Source: Moellerella wisconsensis ATCC 35017
GTDB lineage: Bacteria > Pseudomonadota > Gammaproteobacteria > Enterobacterales > Enterobacteriaceae
Direction of reading: 5' to 3'
Length of the DNA stretch: 64,000 bases
NCBI RefSeq assembly: GCF_001294465.1
Contig: NZ_LGAA01000010.1
Coordinates: 124,001-188,000, forward strand
Made by a program: the position numbers and the translations under genes. Below the pieces are notes generated by a model, which worked only from the letters and a program-made list of their open reading frames with translations, had not been told where the DNA came from and did not search any database. Of the stretch, positions 1 to 10,118 are shown piece by piece (position 1 is the first letter of the stretch; every line of letters starts with the position of its first letter).

Positions 1-217
1 TGGCACAGCCCATTTCGAGTACGTTGCCGGTGAATGCAGTTCAGGTCTTTCTCATGTTGCATTGAATAGTAATATTCCGGTGACTTTCGGTGTTTTGACC
101 ACTGAAAATATAGAACAGGCTATTGAACGAGCAGGAACAAAGGCAGGTAATAAAGGCGCCGAAGCTGCGCTGACTGCACTTGAAATGATTAATGTAATTA
201 AAGCTTTAAAAAGCTGA
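1..217 (+). CDS. ribH: 6,7-dimethyl-8-ribityllumazine synthase, C-terminal part (5' end outside window)
   Basis: The plus-strand reading frame that is open at the left edge encodes the last 71 residues of lumazine synthase and stops with TGA. The enzyme condenses 5-amino-6-ribitylamino-uracil with dihydroxybutanone phosphate, the penultimate step of riboflavin synthesis, and forms icosahedral capsids in the cytoplasm. The visible part begins at GTAHFEYV and carries the conserved stretch [21 protein letters not shown], followed by the usual KG-rich helical C-terminus. The nusB start lies 26 bp downstream on the same strand, the ribH-nusB arrangement of E. coli, so the two are probably cotranscribed. 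The N-terminal half cannot be assessed. Confidence 0.95.
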   Translation, partial: GTAHFEYVAGECSSGLSHVALNSNIPVTFGVLTTENIEQAIERAGTKAGNKGAEAALTALEMINVIKALKS

Positions 218-243
218 TTTAGTTCTTATTTAAGGGGGATCTT

Positions 244-660
244 GTGAAACCTGCTGCTCGTCGTCGCGCCCGTGAATGTGCTGTTCAGGCCATTTATTCA
301 TGGCAGTTATCCGGTAATAATATCGCAGATGTGGAATTAGAATTTTTATCTGAACAGGACATGTCTGGTGTCGATGTGGCATATTTTCGTGAACTGCTGT
401 CGGGTGTTGCTACCAACGCAGCCAAACTTGACCAATTGATGAATCCATATTTGTCTCGTCAGTTAGAAGAGTTGGGTCAAGTTGAAAAAGCCATTCTGCG
501 TATTTCTATGTATGAACTGAGCTATCGTCAAGATGTGCCTTTTAAAGTTGCAATCAACGAAGGTATCGAACTGGCTAAAGTATTTGGCGCTGAAGACAGC
601 CATAAGTTTGTCAACGGTGTGTTAGATAAAGCTGCTCCGGCCGTACGTAAAAAGAAATAA
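244..660 (+). CDS. nusB: transcription antitermination factor NusB
   Basis: This 138-residue protein matches E. coli NusB (139 aa) over its full length. NusB binds boxA RNA together with S10 (NusE) and supports antitermination at rRNA operons. It opens with the basic [19 protein letters not shown] segment that contacts RNA and continues as the all-helical NusB fold, including the conserved [11 protein letters not shown] and [11 protein letters not shown] helices near the C-terminus. The start is GTG at 244, placed by homology and by the GGGGGATC ribosome-binding stretch just upstream. It follows ribH closely and precedes thiL by about 100 bp. Confidence 0.97.
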   Translation: MKPAARRRARECAVQAIYSWQLSGNNIADVELEFLSEQDMSGVDVAYFRELLSGVATNAAKLDQLMNPYLSRQLEELGQVEKAILRISMYELSYRQDVPFKVAINEGIELAKVFGAEDSHKFVNGVLDKAAPAVRKKK

Positions 661-703
661 TTGTTTACCGGGGTTCCCCCTGACAAAACGGTAGTAATGC
701 ATA

Positions 704-727
704 ATAAGGCCGGCTGACCGGCCTTAT
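704..727. repeat. perfect 10-bp inverted repeat between nusB and thiL
   Basis: The arms ATAAGGCCGG and CCGGCCTTAT flank the loop CTGA, giving a GC-rich hairpin. No U-run follows on the plus strand, so it is not a textbook intrinsic terminator. It may act as a weak terminator, a transcript-stabilising hairpin or a processing site inside the ribH-nusB-thiL-pgpA transcript. Confidence 0.6.
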
Positions 728-761
728 ATACATCAGCATTACAAATTTGGGATGATACATA

Positions 762-1766
762 ATGTCATATGGCGAATTTGACCTCATCGCACGTTACTTT
801 AACCGCCAGACAATTAACCGCCATGATGTTAATATTGGTATTGGTGATGACTGTGCGTTAATGACTATCCCTGAAAAACAGCAACTGGCTGTGAGTACAG
901 ACACCTTGGTCTCCGGTATTCATTTTTTGTCGGATATCTCGCCTGCCGATCTGGCATATAAATCTTTAGCGGTAAATATTAGCGATCTTGCTGCTATGGG
1001 TGCTGATCCGGCTTGGGTCTCTTTAGCATTAACCCTTCCCTCTGTTGATACTGCATGGTTATCTCAATTTAGCGACTCATTATTTGAGCAATTAAATTAT
1101 TATGGAATTCAACTAATAGGTGGAGATACAACTCGCGGACCGATGAGTTTAACCTATACTATTCATGGACTAGTACCTACGGGTAAAGCATTAACGCGAT
1201 CTGGTGCACGTATTGGTGATTGGATTTATGTTACTGGTACATTGGGCGATAGTGCTGCCGGCTTAGCAATATTACAGCAACGTTTACAAGTTGATGATCT
1301 TTCACAACGCGAGTGGTTAGTTCAGCGTCATTTACGCCCTCAGCCTCGCGTTTTACAAGGCCAAGCTTTACGTAATTTGGCGTCATCCGCGATTGATATT
1401 TCAGACGGTTTAATTTCTGATTTAGCCCATATTTTAAAAATAAGTGGTACAGGTGCACGGATTAATCTCGACAAATTGCCGTTATCATCTGCATTAACCC
1501 AATGTTATTTAGATCAATCTTGCACCGAAGAACAAGCTCATATTTGGTCATTAAGCGGTGGGGAAGATTATGAACTGTGCTTTACTGTTCCTGAGATTAA
1601 TCGCGGTGCATTGGAAATGGCTTTAGCGCATACTGGCTCCGGCTTTACTTGTATCGGTCAAATTCGTCCTGAATCGGAAGGTGTTCGCTATTTTAAAGGC
1701 GAACAGGAAATATCTGTTTCCTTACAGGGATTTGATCATTTTAATTTGGAAGGTACACATGAGTGA
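762..1766 (+). CDS. thiL: thiamine-monophosphate kinase
   Basis: This 334-residue protein matches E. coli ThiL (325 aa). It phosphorylates thiamine monophosphate to thiamine pyrophosphate, the last step to the active cofactor, in the cytoplasm. The N-terminal [10 protein letters not shown] is followed by the metal- and ATP-binding GIGDDCAL loop near residue 30. Further on come [11 protein letters not shown], the GGDTTRGP loop near residue 120, and the C-terminal [10 protein letters not shown] motif of the AIRS/PurM-like kinase family. The stop codon overlaps the pgpA start by 8 bp, so translational coupling is likely. No missing catalytic element was noticed. Confidence 0.96.
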   Translation: MSYGEFDLIARYFNRQTINRHDVNIGIGDDCALMTIPEKQQLAVSTDTLVSGIHFLSDISPADLAYKSLAVNISDLAAMGADPAWVSLALTLPSVDTAWLSQFSDSLFEQLNYYGIQLIGGDTTRGPMSLTYTIHGLVPTGKALTRSGARIGDWIYVTGTLGDSAAGLAILQQRLQVDDLSQREWLVQRHLRPQPRVLQGQALRNLASSAIDISDGLISDLAHILKISGTGARINLDKLPLSSALTQCYLDQSCTEEQAHIWSLSGGEDYELCFTVPEINRGALEMALAHTGSGFTCIGQIRPESEGVRYFKGEQEISVSLQGFDHFNLEGTHE

Positions 1767-2259
1767 AGCAACAGATCGACTAAAAATGCGTAATCCATGG
1801 CATTTACTGGCGACCGGATTTGGCAGCGGATTGTCACCTATTGTACCTGGAACCATGGGCTCATTAGTGGCTATTCCATTTTGGTTACTGATGGCCCGGA
1901 TGCCAATATGGAGTTGCTGGGTAATTATTGTGGCTGGTTTTTTTATTGGCTGTTTGATTTGCCAGCGTACCTCAGATGATATGAAAGTTCACGATCACGG
2001 CAGTATTGTGTGGGATGAATTTATCGGCATGTGGATAACTTTAATGGCTATCCCTACAGTAAGTTGGGAATGGATATTAACCGGCTTCTTTATTTTCCGC
2101 ATTTTTGATATGTGGAAGCCATGGCCAATCCGTTGGTTTGATAGGCGTGTCAGTGGTGGTTTTGGTATTATGATCGACGATGTGATCGCGGCAATTTTTG
2201 CATATGTTACCGTGTGGTTATTGGCGTTTTATAATCTCATGCCATTCTCTGCTAATTAG
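1759..2259 (+). CDS. pgpA: phosphatidylglycerophosphatase A
   Basis: This protein of 166 residues (E. coli PgpA about 172) dephosphorylates phosphatidylglycerophosphate to phosphatidylglycerol at the inner membrane. It contains the family elements [16 protein letters not shown] near the N-terminus, the acidic [15 protein letters not shown] motif that supplies catalytic residues, and [13 protein letters not shown] toward the end, between three or four hydrophobic segments. A longer frame is open upstream from 1681, but the ATG at 1759 fits the family N-terminus ([21 protein letters not shown]) and gives the ATGAGTGA overlap with thiL. A hairpin terminator follows about 70 bp after the stop. 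Confidence 0.95.
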   Translation: MSEATDRLKMRNPWHLLATGFGSGLSPIVPGTMGSLVAIPFWLLMARMPIWSCWVIIVAGFFIGCLICQRTSDDMKVHDHGSIVWDEFIGMWITLMAIPTVSWEWILTGFFIFRIFDMWKPWPIRWFDRRVSGGFGIMIDDVIAAIFAYVTVWLLAFYNLMPFSAN

Positions 2260-2330
2260 AATACTGCTGATACGGCATATGATAATTTGATTATCACTAA
2301 TTAATACAAGTGAATTTTGATGTTTAAATA

Positions 2331-2362
2331 TGGGCTATTTGCTGCGGCAGATAGCCCATTTT
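2331..2362 (+). terminator. intrinsic terminator after pgpA
   Basis: The arms TGGGCTAT and ATAGCCCA are separated by 12 nt that can extend pairing inward, and TTTT follows. It lies about 70 bp downstream of the pgpA stop and probably ends the ribH-nusB-thiL-pgpA transcript. Confidence 0.7.
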
Positions 2363-2439
2363 GCGTTATAGCCGTAAATAAAAGTAGTTTGTTGGTGATA
2401 ATGTAGACGAGCGGTAATTAATATAAATACAATAAAAGA

Positions 2440-2459
2440 AAGCTGCCCAAAGGCAGCTT
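2440..2459. terminator. GC-rich hairpin, possible terminator
   Basis: The arms AAGCTGCC and GGCAGCTT are separated by CAAA. The U-rich tail is on the minus strand (TTTCTTTTATTG), while the plus-strand side is not T-rich. It could terminate read-through from dxs, almost 700 bp away, or an unrecognised short minus-strand transcript. Confidence 0.45.
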
Positions 2460-2482
2460 AAATAGAGGCGTAGGTTATTGTA

Positions 2483-2513
2483 ATATAGTTAAAATAAGTG
2501 ATTTTAACTATAT
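2483..2513. repeat. perfect 13-bp AT-rich inverted repeat
   Basis: ATATAGTTAAAAT and its exact reverse complement are separated by AAGTG. The dyad lies in the gap between pgpA and dxs, far from any start codon. Its role is unknown. Confidence 0.7.
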
Positions 2514-3083
2514 AATATAAATTAAAAAGAATTACTGAGGATAATAAATAATATGATGTAATTATATTGAGCTTTATTTTTTATAATTGCAATATGCTGG
2601 TATATATTTTATGGCTTAATTTTATTATTTATCTCTAATCCTATTATTTAGCGAAGTTTTTATTGAGGCTGAAGGATTGATGACCTATTCCATGAGAATA
2701 TCACCAGGTAGTTTATCACTCTAGGATTTCTTTATCTTTGTTGTAGTTAACCTATCTCTAGTCGGTATCTTTGACCACTCACTGGCAGACAAACTAAGTT
2801 AAATAAGGAAAGATAAAGAGGACAGCGTTACTTATCGAAGGGCATTAATTAAATAATACCAATTTATAACATAATGATAACATTTAAGGCTCATTTACTC
2901 TTAGGTTGCATTTGAAAATCATTATAATCGGCTTGGTTATTCTAGATAGGATAGTCGAGAGTGGTTAGTTAAAGTAGATTAATAGCTAATGCAGACTGAT
3001 AAAAATCGGTGAATCGTAATAGAGATAATCAATATTAGTTATTTAAGCTGAATAAATTAGTGAAAGATTTAATTAATCAGATT

Positions 3084-3119
3084 AAACAGCACGGTATTAA
3101 TCAATCGCCGTGCTGTTTT
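3084..3119 (-). terminator. intrinsic terminator after dxs
   Basis: The 11-bp arms AAACAGCACGG and CCGTGCTGTTT are separated by a 13-nt loop. It sits 15 bp beyond the dxs stop codon. The T-rich ends on both strands would allow bidirectional action. Confidence 0.75.
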
Positions 3120-3133
3120 GAAATTTAATAAAC

Positions 3134-4999
3134 TTATTTAGCCAGATAGTGTTTAATTGAGTTCTCTATACCCGCGCTATCTAAGCCTAAATCCGCTTGT
3201 ATTTCTGTTTGGTTACCTTGTGGAATGAAAAAGTCTGGTAATCCAAGGTTCAGCAGCGGAATAAGAATTTTTTCGCGCATTAATAGTTCATTTACGCCAC
3301 TGCCTGCGCCGCCCATAATGGCATTTTCTTCCAGAGTTACCAGAATTTCATGCGATGCGGCGAGTTCGAGGATCATCGCTTCATCGAGAGGCTTGATAAA
3401 GCGCATGTCTACTACGGTAGCATTCAGTGACTCAGCAGCTATTAAGGCTTCTGATAATAACGTGCCGAAGTTCAAAATAGCAATTTTTTCACCTTGGCGA
3501 CGAACAATAGCTTTACCTATCGGTAATGGCGATAAAGGCGTTAATTGCGCGCCTGTTCCTGCACCTCGAGGATAACGTACGGCGACAGGCCCTTGATCAT
3601 ATTGATAGCCCGTATGTAGCATTTGGCGGCATTCGTTTTCATCGCTTGGTGCCATAATGATTAGATCAGGAATACAGCGTAAGAACGAAAGGTCAAATGC
3701 GCCTTGATGTGTTTGACCGTCAGCACCGACTATCCCCGCGCGGTCGATAGCAAATAACACCGGTAATTTTTGAATAGCTACATCGTGGATCACTTGATCG
3801 TAAGCACGTTGTAAAAATGTGGAATAAATTGCGACAATAGGTTTGTAGCCACCTACGGCTAATCCCGCGGCAAATGTGACGGCATGTTGCTCTGCAATCG
3901 CGACATCAAAATATTGGTCTGGATATTCTTTGGAGAATCGAACCATGCCAGAGCCTTCGCGCATGGCGGGAGTCACTGCCATTAATTTTTCATCAGTTGC
4001 TGCTTCTTCACATAGCCAGTCGCCAAATATTTTAGAGAATGTCGGGCGAGTATCCTTACTTTTTGGCAGCGTAAAGGTCGATGGATCAAATTTAGGCACC
4101 GCATGCCAACTAATGGGGTCTTTCTCTGCGGGCTCATAACCACGACCTTTTTTGGTCATAATGTGTAGAAATTGCGGGCCTTTTAGATCACGCATATTGC
4201 GTAGCGTTTGAACTAACGCTAATACATCATGGCCATCGACCGGGCCAATATAATTGAAGCCTAATTCTTCGAACATGGTGCCCGGCACAACCATGCCTTT
4301 GATATGCTCTTCGGTTTTTTTCAGTAGTTCTTTAATTGGCGGCAGATTAGAGAAGACTTTTTTTCCGCCTTCTCTAAGCGTGGTATATAATTTTCCTGAT
4401 AATAAATGAGCTAAGTGATTATTTAACGCACCGACATTTTCAGAAATCGACATCTCATTATCATTCAGGACGACCAGCATATCCGGCGCGATATCACCAG
4501 CGTGATTCATTGCTTCAAAGGCCATACCCGCAGTTATTGCACCGTCGCCAATTACACATACGGTTTTACGTCCGTGATCTTCCCGCTGCGCAGCCACCGC
4601 CATCCCTAAGCCAGCACTGATAGACGTTGAAGAATGGCCTACACTCAGCACATCATATTCACTTTCTGCGCGCCATGGGAAAGGGTGTAATCCATTCTTT
4701 TGTCGAATAGTATCGATTCGATCACGGCGCCCAGTCAGAATTTTATGGGGGTACGCCTGATGACCCACATCCCAGATAAGATTATCAAAGGGCGTTTTAT
4801 AAACGTAGTGCAGAGCCACAGTCAGTTCGATTGTGCCAAGCCCGGAAGCAAAATGTCCACTAGAACGGCTGACGCTGTTAAGCAAAAATTGCCTTAACTC
4901 ATCACATAGTTTAGGCAGGCTTTCTTTTGGCAGCATGCGCAACTCTTCTGGAGTTGCTGCCAGCGCTAAGGTTGGGTACTTGGCAATATCAATACTCAT
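3134..4999 (-). CDS. dxs: 1-deoxy-D-xylulose-5-phosphate synthase
   Basis: This 621-residue protein (E. coli 620) condenses pyruvate with glyceraldehyde 3-phosphate in a thiamine-pyrophosphate-dependent reaction, the entry step of the MEP isoprenoid pathway. The TPP/Mg region [21 protein letters not shown] lies near residue 150. The central [10 protein letters not shown] and [18 protein letters not shown] segments carry the catalytic glutamate of the transketolase-like pyrimidine domain, and a transketolase C-terminal domain follows. The start at 4999 ([13 protein letters not shown]) is chosen over an in-frame ATG at 5011 because it matches the E. coli N-terminus. It follows ispA after 165 bp in the order xseB-ispA-dxs. 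Confidence 0.97.
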   Translation of the reverse strand: MSIDIAKYPTLALAATPEELRMLPKESLPKLCDELRQFLLNSVSRSSGHFASGLGTIELTVALHYVYKTPFDNLIWDVGHQAYPHKILTGRRDRIDTIRQKNGLHPFPWRAESEYDVLSVGHSSTSISAGLGMAVAAQREDHGRKTVCVIGDGAITAGMAFEAMNHAGDIAPDMLVVLNDNEMSISENVGALNNHLAHLLSGKLYTTLREGGKKVFSNLPPIKELLKKTEEHIKGMVVPGTMFEELGFNYIGPVDGHDVLALVQTLRNMRDLKGPQFLHIMTKKGRGYEPAEKDPISWHAVPKFDPSTFTLPKSKDTRPTFSKIFGDWLCEEAATDEKLMAVTPAMREGSGMVRFSKEYPDQYFDVAIAEQHAVTFAAGLAVGGYKPIVAIYSTFLQRAYDQVIHDVAIQKLPVLFAIDRAGIVGADGQTHQGAFDLSFLRCIPDLIIMAPSDENECRQMLHTGYQYDQGPVAVRYPRGAGTGAQLTPLSPLPIGKAIVRRQGEKIAILNFGTLLSEALIAAESLNATVVDMRFIKPLDEAMILELAASHEILVTLEENAIMGGAGSGVNELLMREKILIPLLNLGLPDFFIPQGNQTEIQADLGLDSAGIENSIKHYLAK

Positions 5000-5164
5000 T
5001 ATGATGCCCACTACATTTTTTATTGTTAATTCGGAAAATCGCTGCCTCAGAAAGAGGCTGCGTTTAAGTTTACTTAGCCATGTCGCTTGTTAATCAAAAG
5101 CGTAAACTGATTGCGTTAACTGGAACTGATCGTGTCTCTTCGAATAATCGATCGACTGTTCAGA

Positions 5165-6082
5165 TTAGTTTTTACGCTCAATAACGAAATTGGCTAGGGC
5201 TTTTAATGTTTCGATATTATAACCTTGTTGGGCTATAGTTTCTAAAGCATTAAGCGCATCAGCGTATAGCTCGAGGGCTTTTTGCTGTGCTTGCTTTAAT
5301 CCTAATAGTGAGGGATAGGTACTTTTATCTAGCTGGAGGTCAGCGCCTTGACGCTTGCCTGTCACCTCGGTCTCACCGATAACATCAAGAATGTCATCTT
5401 GTACTTGAAATGCTAAGCCAATGGCTTCGGCATATTTATCCAAAGCCGGCATGATTTTCCGGCCTTTATCGCCAGCGGCATAGGCCCCAAGTCGGATAGC
5501 TGCTTTAATTAATGCGCCCGTTTTATGCTGATGAATTCGCTCTAAAGACGGTAAATCAATATTTTTACCTTCAGCTTCGAGATCAAGCGCTTGCCCACCA
5601 CACATTCCGGTTAAACCACTGGCAATCGCAAGTTCAGCTATCATGGCAATGCGGTCTTTATCTGCCACATCGGGCATCGATGATGTCGATAAAATTTGAA
5701 AAGCTAAGGTCTGCAAAGCATCTCCGGCCAAAATAGCATTGGCTTCGCCAAATTTTATATGGCACGTCGGTTGGCCTCTGCGTAAATCGTCATTATCCAT
5801 CGCCGGAAGATCATCATGAATTAATGAATAGGCGTGAATAGATTCTACCGCGGCGGCTGGGGCATCTAAATTATTTTCGCTGACACCTAACATACCGCCA
5901 ACGGCATAAGTCAAGAAAGGGCGTAGGCGTTTGCCACCCAGCAATGCCCCGTGTTGCATCGTATTAGCTAAGGGGGATCCGGCAAAAGGCTGTGATTTCA
6001 GTACGGATAACAAAAAGCTATCCACACGAATTTGAGCCTGTTGCTGTAATTGGATAAATGATAAATGCGTTTGTTCAGGCAT
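5165..6082 (-). CDS. ispA: farnesyl diphosphate synthase (geranyltranstransferase)
   Basis: This 305-residue protein (E. coli IspA 299) makes farnesyl diphosphate from IPP and DMAPP/GPP for quinones, undecaprenol and tRNA modification. The polyprenyl-synthase signatures are clear: GGKRLRPFL near residue 50, the first aspartate-rich motif DDLPAMDNDD at residues 90-99, KTGALIKAA, and the second aspartate-rich motif QVQDDILDVIG around residue 230. Only 3 bp separate it from the xseB stop, so it is translated from the xseB-ispA(-dxs) transcript. Pairing with dxs puts two isoprenoid steps in one operon, as in E. coli. Confidence 0.97.
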   Translation of the reverse strand: MPEQTHLSFIQLQQQAQIRVDSFLLSVLKSQPFAGSPLANTMQHGALLGGKRLRPFLTYAVGGMLGVSENNLDAPAAAVESIHAYSLIHDDLPAMDNDDLRRGQPTCHIKFGEANAILAGDALQTLAFQILSTSSMPDVADKDRIAMIAELAIASGLTGMCGGQALDLEAEGKNIDLPSLERIHQHKTGALIKAAIRLGAYAAGDKGRKIMPALDKYAEAIGLAFQVQDDILDVIGETEVTGKRQGADLQLDKSTYPSLLGLKQAQQKALELYADALNALETIAQQGYNIETLKALANFVIERKN

Positions 6083-6085
6083 AAT

Positions 6086-6361
6086 TTATTCGGTATCAGG
6101 AGAAAAATCTGTAAGTGATTGAGCGTGAGCAGGCGTTTCCTGATCGTTTTCATCATCACGCAGCAGGATTTGGACACGCTGCTCGGCTTGCTGCAAAACT
6201 TTTTGCCCTTGTTTGGCAATCTGAATTCCACGTTCAAATTCATTTAATGCGTCTTCGAGAGGAAGTTCACCAGATTCTAATTTTGCGACGATTTGTTCCA
6301 GTTCTTGCAGTGAGTTTTCGAAGCTGACAGAAGGAACGCGCTGAGATTTTTCTTTAGCCAT
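6086..6361 (-). CDS. xseB: exodeoxyribonuclease VII small subunit
   Basis: This 91-residue protein (E. coli XseB 80 aa) is the small subunit of exonuclease VII, a single-strand-specific exonuclease; several copies bind each XseA subunit. The core [35 protein letters not shown] is typical, followed by the helix [12 protein letters not shown]. The C-terminal tail of about 20 acidic and polar residues is somewhat longer than in E. coli. It heads the xseB-ispA-dxs operon. The divergent gap to thiI (326 bp) must hold its promoter. Confidence 0.95.
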   Translation of the reverse strand: MAKEKSQRVPSVSFENSLQELEQIVAKLESGELPLEDALNEFERGIQIAKQGQKVLQQAEQRVQILLRDDENDQETPAHAQSLTDFSPDTE

Positions 6362-6687
6362 AATATTTGCTTTTTATAAAAGTCGGGTCAGTCTATATGA
6401 ATTGGAGACTATCCTAGTATAACAAAGGATACAATTTATTCTTCGTGTTTTTAGGCGCATTCCACAAGATGATGTTATAATCCGCCACCTTATTGACACT
6501 CGGAAAGTTAACGCTTCTTTCTATCATTCATTGCGTTAATTTATCTCCCCAAACTTTTAGATGCAGAGCGGCAGCGAACCGAATTAGATACGTTACGCTG
6601 CGGCATGGTTTAGCATAAACCAGTCTGTGCTTTAAGGGAAACGGGGGATATAACCGCCTAAATTATAAATTAACTGTACAGCCAATT
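6362..6687. other. divergent promoter region xseB / thiI with structured thiI leader
   Basis: This 326-bp gap separates the divergent xseB and thiI genes. It holds a TGTTATAAT extended -10 element facing thiI (6473-6481). About 90-140 bp downstream are two consecutive hairpins: GCAGCG...CGCTGC (6571-6601) and TGGTTTA-GCA-TAAACCA (6606-6622). A purine-rich AACGGGGGATA stretch precedes the start. No recognised riboswitch consensus was found. Confidence 0.5.
6473..6481 (+). promoter_or_regulatory. extended -10 promoter element for thiI
   Basis: TGTTATAAT matches the TGnTATAAT extended -10 consensus of sigma-70 promoters. No good -35 box is visible at 16-18 bp, as is usual for extended -10 promoters. 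The predicted transcript starts around 6488 and would carry a leader of about 200 nt before thiI. Confidence 0.55.
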
Positions 6688-8139
6688 ATGAAGTTTATCA
6701 TTAAGTTATTCCCAGAAATTACTATTAAAAGCCAGTCAGTAAGACTGCGTTTTATTAAAATACTAACCAGCAATATTCGTAATGTACTTAAATCCTTCGG
6801 CGATGATATCGCAGTTGTTCGTCATTGGGATAACATTGCGGTACGGGTTAAAAGTGAGATTCGTCACGATGAAATTTGTGACGCATTAACGCGTATTCCC
6901 GGTATTCATCATATTTTAGAAGTTGAAGAACATCCATTTACTAGTCTGCATCATATCTATGAAATGACTCATCAGGCTTATGCGCCGGCGCTGGAAAATA
7001 AAACCTTTTGTGTTCGTGTAAAACGTAAAGGGAAACATGAGTTTAGTTCAATTGATGCCGAACGTTATATCGGCGGTGGATTAAACCAAAATATAGCATC
7101 AGCCAAAGTTAAATTAACTAAACCTGAGGTTACTGTTCATCTTGAAATTGAAGATGAAAAATTAATTTTAGTTAAAGCACGCTATGAAGGTATCGGTGGT
7201 TTCCCAATTGGTACTCAAGAAGATGTTTTATCATTAATTTCGGGCGGATTTGACTCTGGCGTATCCAGCTATATGCTGATGCGTCGCGGTTGTCGTGTGC
7301 ATTACTGTTTCTTTAATTTAGGCGGTGCAGCCCATGAAATCGGCGTAAAACAAGTGGCTCATTATTTATGGAGCCGTTTTGGTAGCTCCCATAAAGTGCG
7401 CTTTGTTGCTATTGACTTTGAACCAGTTGTTGCTGAAATTCTTGAAAAAGTAGACGATGGGCAAATGGGCGTTGTGCTCAAACGCATGATGGTACGTGCC
7501 GCCTCTAAAGTTGCAGAGCGTTATGGCGTTCAGGCGCTGGTCACTGGTGAAGCATTAGGCCAAGTTTCTAGCCAAACATTGACCAACCTGCGTTTGATCG
7601 ATAATGCGACCGATACCTTAATTTTAAGGCCTTTAATCTCGCACGATAAAGAAACTATTATTAATCTGGCCAGACAGATCGGTACGGAAGATTTAGCTCG
7701 TACCATGCCAGAATTCTGCGGTGTTATTTCAAAAAGCCCGACCGTAAAAGCTATTAAAGAAAAAATTGAAGCAGAAGAAGCTCATTTCAATTTCGAGGTA
7801 TTAGAGAACGCGGTATCTCAAGCGCAAAATCTGGATATCCGTCAAATTGCGACTGAAAGTAAACAGCAAGTGACAGAAGTTGAAACGGTGAGTGAAATAG
7901 CTGCTCAGGATGAAATCATCGTTGATATTCGTTCTAATGATGAAGCTGAAGTTAAACCACTGCATATCGACAATGTGGAAGTGATCCATATCCCATTCTA
8001 CAAATTAACGACACAATTTGCAGAGTTAGGGAAAGATAAAACCTACATGTTGTACTGTGACCGAGGCGTAATGAGTCGTCTGCAAGCGCTGTATTTGCAT
8101 GAGCAGGGATACACCAACGTTAAAGTGTATCGTCCTTAA
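6688..8139 (+). CDS. thiI: tRNA 4-thiouridine synthase / thiamine thiazole sulfurtransferase ThiI
   Basis: This 483-residue protein (E. coli ThiI 482) adenylates U8 of tRNA and transfers persulfide sulfur from IscS to make 4-thiouridine; its rhodanese domain also feeds sulfur to ThiS for the thiazole of thiamine. The order is an N-terminal ferredoxin-like region, a THUMP domain (about residues 60-165), the PP-loop [15 protein letters not shown] near residue 185, and a C-terminal rhodanese domain. Its active-site loop [11 protein letters not shown] has Cys457, equivalent to E. coli Cys456. The partner cysteine in [12 protein letters not shown] is also present. It stands alone on the plus strand with a leader of about 200 nt. 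Confidence 0.97.
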   Translation: MKFIIKLFPEITIKSQSVRLRFIKILTSNIRNVLKSFGDDIAVVRHWDNIAVRVKSEIRHDEICDALTRIPGIHHILEVEEHPFTSLHHIYEMTHQAYAPALENKTFCVRVKRKGKHEFSSIDAERYIGGGLNQNIASAKVKLTKPEVTVHLEIEDEKLILVKARYEGIGGFPIGTQEDVLSLISGGFDSGVSSYMLMRRGCRVHYCFFNLGGAAHEIGVKQVAHYLWSRFGSSHKVRFVAIDFEPVVAEILEKVDDGQMGVVLKRMMVRAASKVAERYGVQALVTGEALGQVSSQTLTNLRLIDNATDTLILRPLISHDKETIINLARQIGTEDLARTMPEFCGVISKSPTVKAIKEKIEAEEAHFNFEVLENAVSQAQNLDIRQIATESKQQVTEVETVSEIAAQDEIIVDIRSNDEAEVKPLHIDNVEVIHIPFYKLTTQFAELGKDKTYMLYCDRGVMSRLQALYLHEQGYTNVKVYRP

Positions 8140-8311
8140 TTCTGCTAGGCTTCACAGGGTGATTTTTCTGGCGAGACTTATTGATATTATTTAGCTATTT
8201 TCATCATTTACTAAGAGCAGCTCAGCGGCTTGTAAGTTAATTGATGAATACGCTAGCTGATTAATAAACAGATTAATTCATATACAAATTGATTTATAAG
8301 CTCGGCAATAT

Positions 8312-8362
8312 AAAAAGTTGGAGACAATTGAGGAGATCCATTCTCAATATCTCCGACTTTTT
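8312..8362. terminator. long bidirectional terminator between thiI and yajL
   Basis: The 13-bp outer arms AAAAAGTTGGAGA and TCTCCGACTTTTT contain one G-U pair and enclose a second inner stem (TTGAG...CTCAA). A-runs and T-runs at both ends suit the convergent genes thiI and yajL. Confidence 0.8.
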
Positions 8363-8393
8363 TATCGAATATAGCCTTATGGTAAGCTAATTA

Positions 8394-9005
8394 TTAATTT
8401 TCAAATAACCACTGATTATCGACATAGTTATTGATCCCCGGCGGTAATATTAATTCAGCGGCGATTTCAGCGGCTTTTGATTTATCAATTAATAACTCAA
8501 TTAATTTCAACGCAAAATCAATCGCGGTAGCCGGCCCTTGACTGGTTAATAAATTGACCCGCTCGTCAAAATAGACACGTTTATCGACCCATTTGTTGCT
8601 TGCAATTTTATCTTTTAAACTCGGATAGCCGGTCATATTGCCAATCGGAAATAATTGATGGTATTCCAATACAACCGCTGGAGAAGCACAAATAGCCGCA
8701 ATAATATGACCTTCATGATGCATACGGCGAATTTTTTCAATCACTAACGGGCTGTCACGGAAGGTTTCTGCACCGGATAATCCACCGGGCAACACTAGCG
8801 CATCAAAAGGCTCATCGGCAATTTTAACGAGCGGATAATCGGCGATAAGCTTGACGCCACGCGAGCAAGTAATCTGGGTTGAGCCATCATTAGTCACACT
8901 GGCCGTCGTAACGTTTATACCGGCTCTTACCAATATGTCGATAGTTGTTACCGCCTCCATTTCTTCACTGCCGTTAGCCAGACAGACCAGTACCGAAACT
9001 GTCAT
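8394..9005 (-). CDS. yajL: DJ-1/PfpI-family chaperone and oxidative-stress protein YajL
   Basis: This 203-residue protein (E. coli YajL 196) belongs to the DJ-1/ThiJ/PfpI superfamily. In E. coli it protects proteins during oxidative stress, with proposed covalent chaperone or deglycase activity. The nucleophile elbow [10 protein letters not shown] places the reactive cysteine at residue 106, exactly as in E. coli and human DJ-1; the acidic partner is in the GSEEMEAV segment near residue 15. A longer frame reaches 9137, but ATG 9005 ([15 protein letters not shown]) matches the family N-terminus. Its start overlaps the end of panE by 32 bp, so the two are cotranscribed. Confidence 0.94.
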   Translation of the reverse strand: MTVSVLVCLANGSEEMEAVTTIDILVRAGINVTTASVTNDGSTQITCSRGVKLIADYPLVKIADEPFDALVLPGGLSGAETFRDSPLVIEKIRRMHHEGHIIAAICASPAVVLEYHQLFPIGNMTGYPSLKDKIASNKWVDKRVYFDERVNLLTSQGPATAIDFALKLIELLIDKSKAAEIAAELILPPGINNYVDNQWLFEN

Positions 9006-9879
9006 AGTGTTGTTCCCTATATTTAATAAGATGATAAATGCGATCATTCTCGGGGGTATTAATACCGTAAAGTCGCGCTCGTTTGAGGAGATAACCCGTA
9101 ATATAATCGATTTCTGTACGGCGTTGATTTCTGACATCCTGTAACATCGATGAAAAATTTTGATGGGTATCGGTGATCACGCGATTAATATGATGAGATA
9201 AAGATTGTTCTTCGGTATAGAGCCCTTCTGCGACCATAACTTGATAGATTTCATGGATTAAAAGCTGAATTTGATCGCTATAATTGAGAAGCTCACCATT
9301 ATGACAATCATACAGTACCGTTAATGGATTTATCACGCAGTTAACCGCCAGTTTTTGCCAGCAAGTAGTGATAATTTGGTTATGCCATGCGACATCTGGT
9401 AGGGCTTGATGCAGAATATCGGCAATATAGCTGTAATTTTGGGCAGGTTGATTGACGGCGCCAATATGTGTAATTCCTTGAGCAACATGGAAAACTTGGT
9501 GGTTATCTTGCCAAGCCGCATGAGTGGTTGTTCCTGCCAACAGCGGATGCTGATTAAATTGCAGCTCATCGAGGGTACCCATACCATTGTGCAGCAATAA
9601 AATAGGACAATCAGTTGCGATAAGATCACTGAGCGGGTTTAACGCGGCTGAGACCTGCCAGGCTTTTAGACAAACAATAATTAACTGACTGGCTTTCAAG
9701 TGCGCCAAATCATTGCTCGCAATAACCTGGTTAAATGTATCGCCATTCACATTATTGATATATAAAGACAATTCCTCTTTTGGAAGTCGTAGCCAGCCTT
9801 GCACCTCATGTTGCTGTTGATGCAGAGCCGCAAGCCACAGTTTGCCGATAGAACCACAACCAATTAGCGTAATTTTCAA
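8974..9879 (-). CDS. panE: 2-dehydropantoate 2-reductase (ketopantoate reductase)
   Basis: This 301-residue protein (E. coli PanE 303) reduces ketopantoate to pantoate with NADPH in coenzyme A synthesis. The Rossmann dinucleotide fold starts at residue 1 with [15 protein letters not shown] (GxGxxG). [11 protein letters not shown] lies near residue 97 and the catalytic-lysine helix [16 protein letters not shown] near residue 170; the C-terminal helical domain includes [21 protein letters not shown]. It is the first gene of a panE-yajL pair on the minus strand, divergent from yajQ. Confidence 0.96.
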   Translation of the reverse strand: MKITLIGCGSIGKLWLAALHQQQHEVQGWLRLPKEELSLYINNVNGDTFNQVIASNDLAHLKASQLIIVCLKAWQVSAALNPLSDLIATDCPILLLHNGMGTLDELQFNQHPLLAGTTTHAAWQDNHQVFHVAQGITHIGAVNQPAQNYSYIADILHQALPDVAWHNQIITTCWQKLAVNCVINPLTVLYDCHNGELLNYSDQIQLLIHEIYQVMVAEGLYTEEQSLSHHINRVITDTHQNFSSMLQDVRNQRRTEIDYITGYLLKRARLYGINTPENDRIYHLIKYREQHYDSFGTGLSG

Positions 9880-10118
9880 TTGTTCTCCCTGCTATCTACG
9901 ATTTGTTGTTTCCTATTTTTGCTATATGAGGAGATTATAGCGTCTATATTGAGGAGATAAACCAAAGCTATTTTTTATCTCTCTCTTATTTCACGGTGAT
10001 CTCACGGGTTGGTATATAAAAGCATAAATCGAGTTTATTATCCTCCGGGTCGGCTCTTTTCCTTGTAATAGAAAGAGGCTATCATTCCATCCTATTGATT
10101 ATCAGGAGGTCATAGAGC

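Larger units (their letters stand above)
2260..3133. other. gene-poor region between pgpA and dxs
   Basis: About 870 bp without a credible gene. E. coli has yajO between these genes; no remnant of it is recognisable. The region holds a terminator-like hairpin after pgpA (2331-2362), a second GC-rich hairpin (2440-2459), a perfect AT-rich inverted repeat (2483-2513) and a terminator before the dxs stop (3084-3119). A weak Fur-box-like stretch (about 2908-2926) was seen but has no gene to act on. The remainder is AT-rich with stops in all frames. Confidence 0.7.

Noticed and set aside
1231..1458. Minus-strand ORF inside thiL
   Set aside because: Antisense shadow of thiL, without its own signals; the same holds for the other antisense frames inside dxs, lon, tig, pgk and fbaA.
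2908..2926. Fur-box-like sequence with downstream terminator as a RyhB-type small RNA
   Set aside because: The Fur match is weak (about 13/19) and the conserved RyhB core is absent from 2930-3118.
6688..8139. TPP riboswitch before thiI or thiL
   Set aside because: Neither leader shows the conserved CUGAGA / thi-box pattern.
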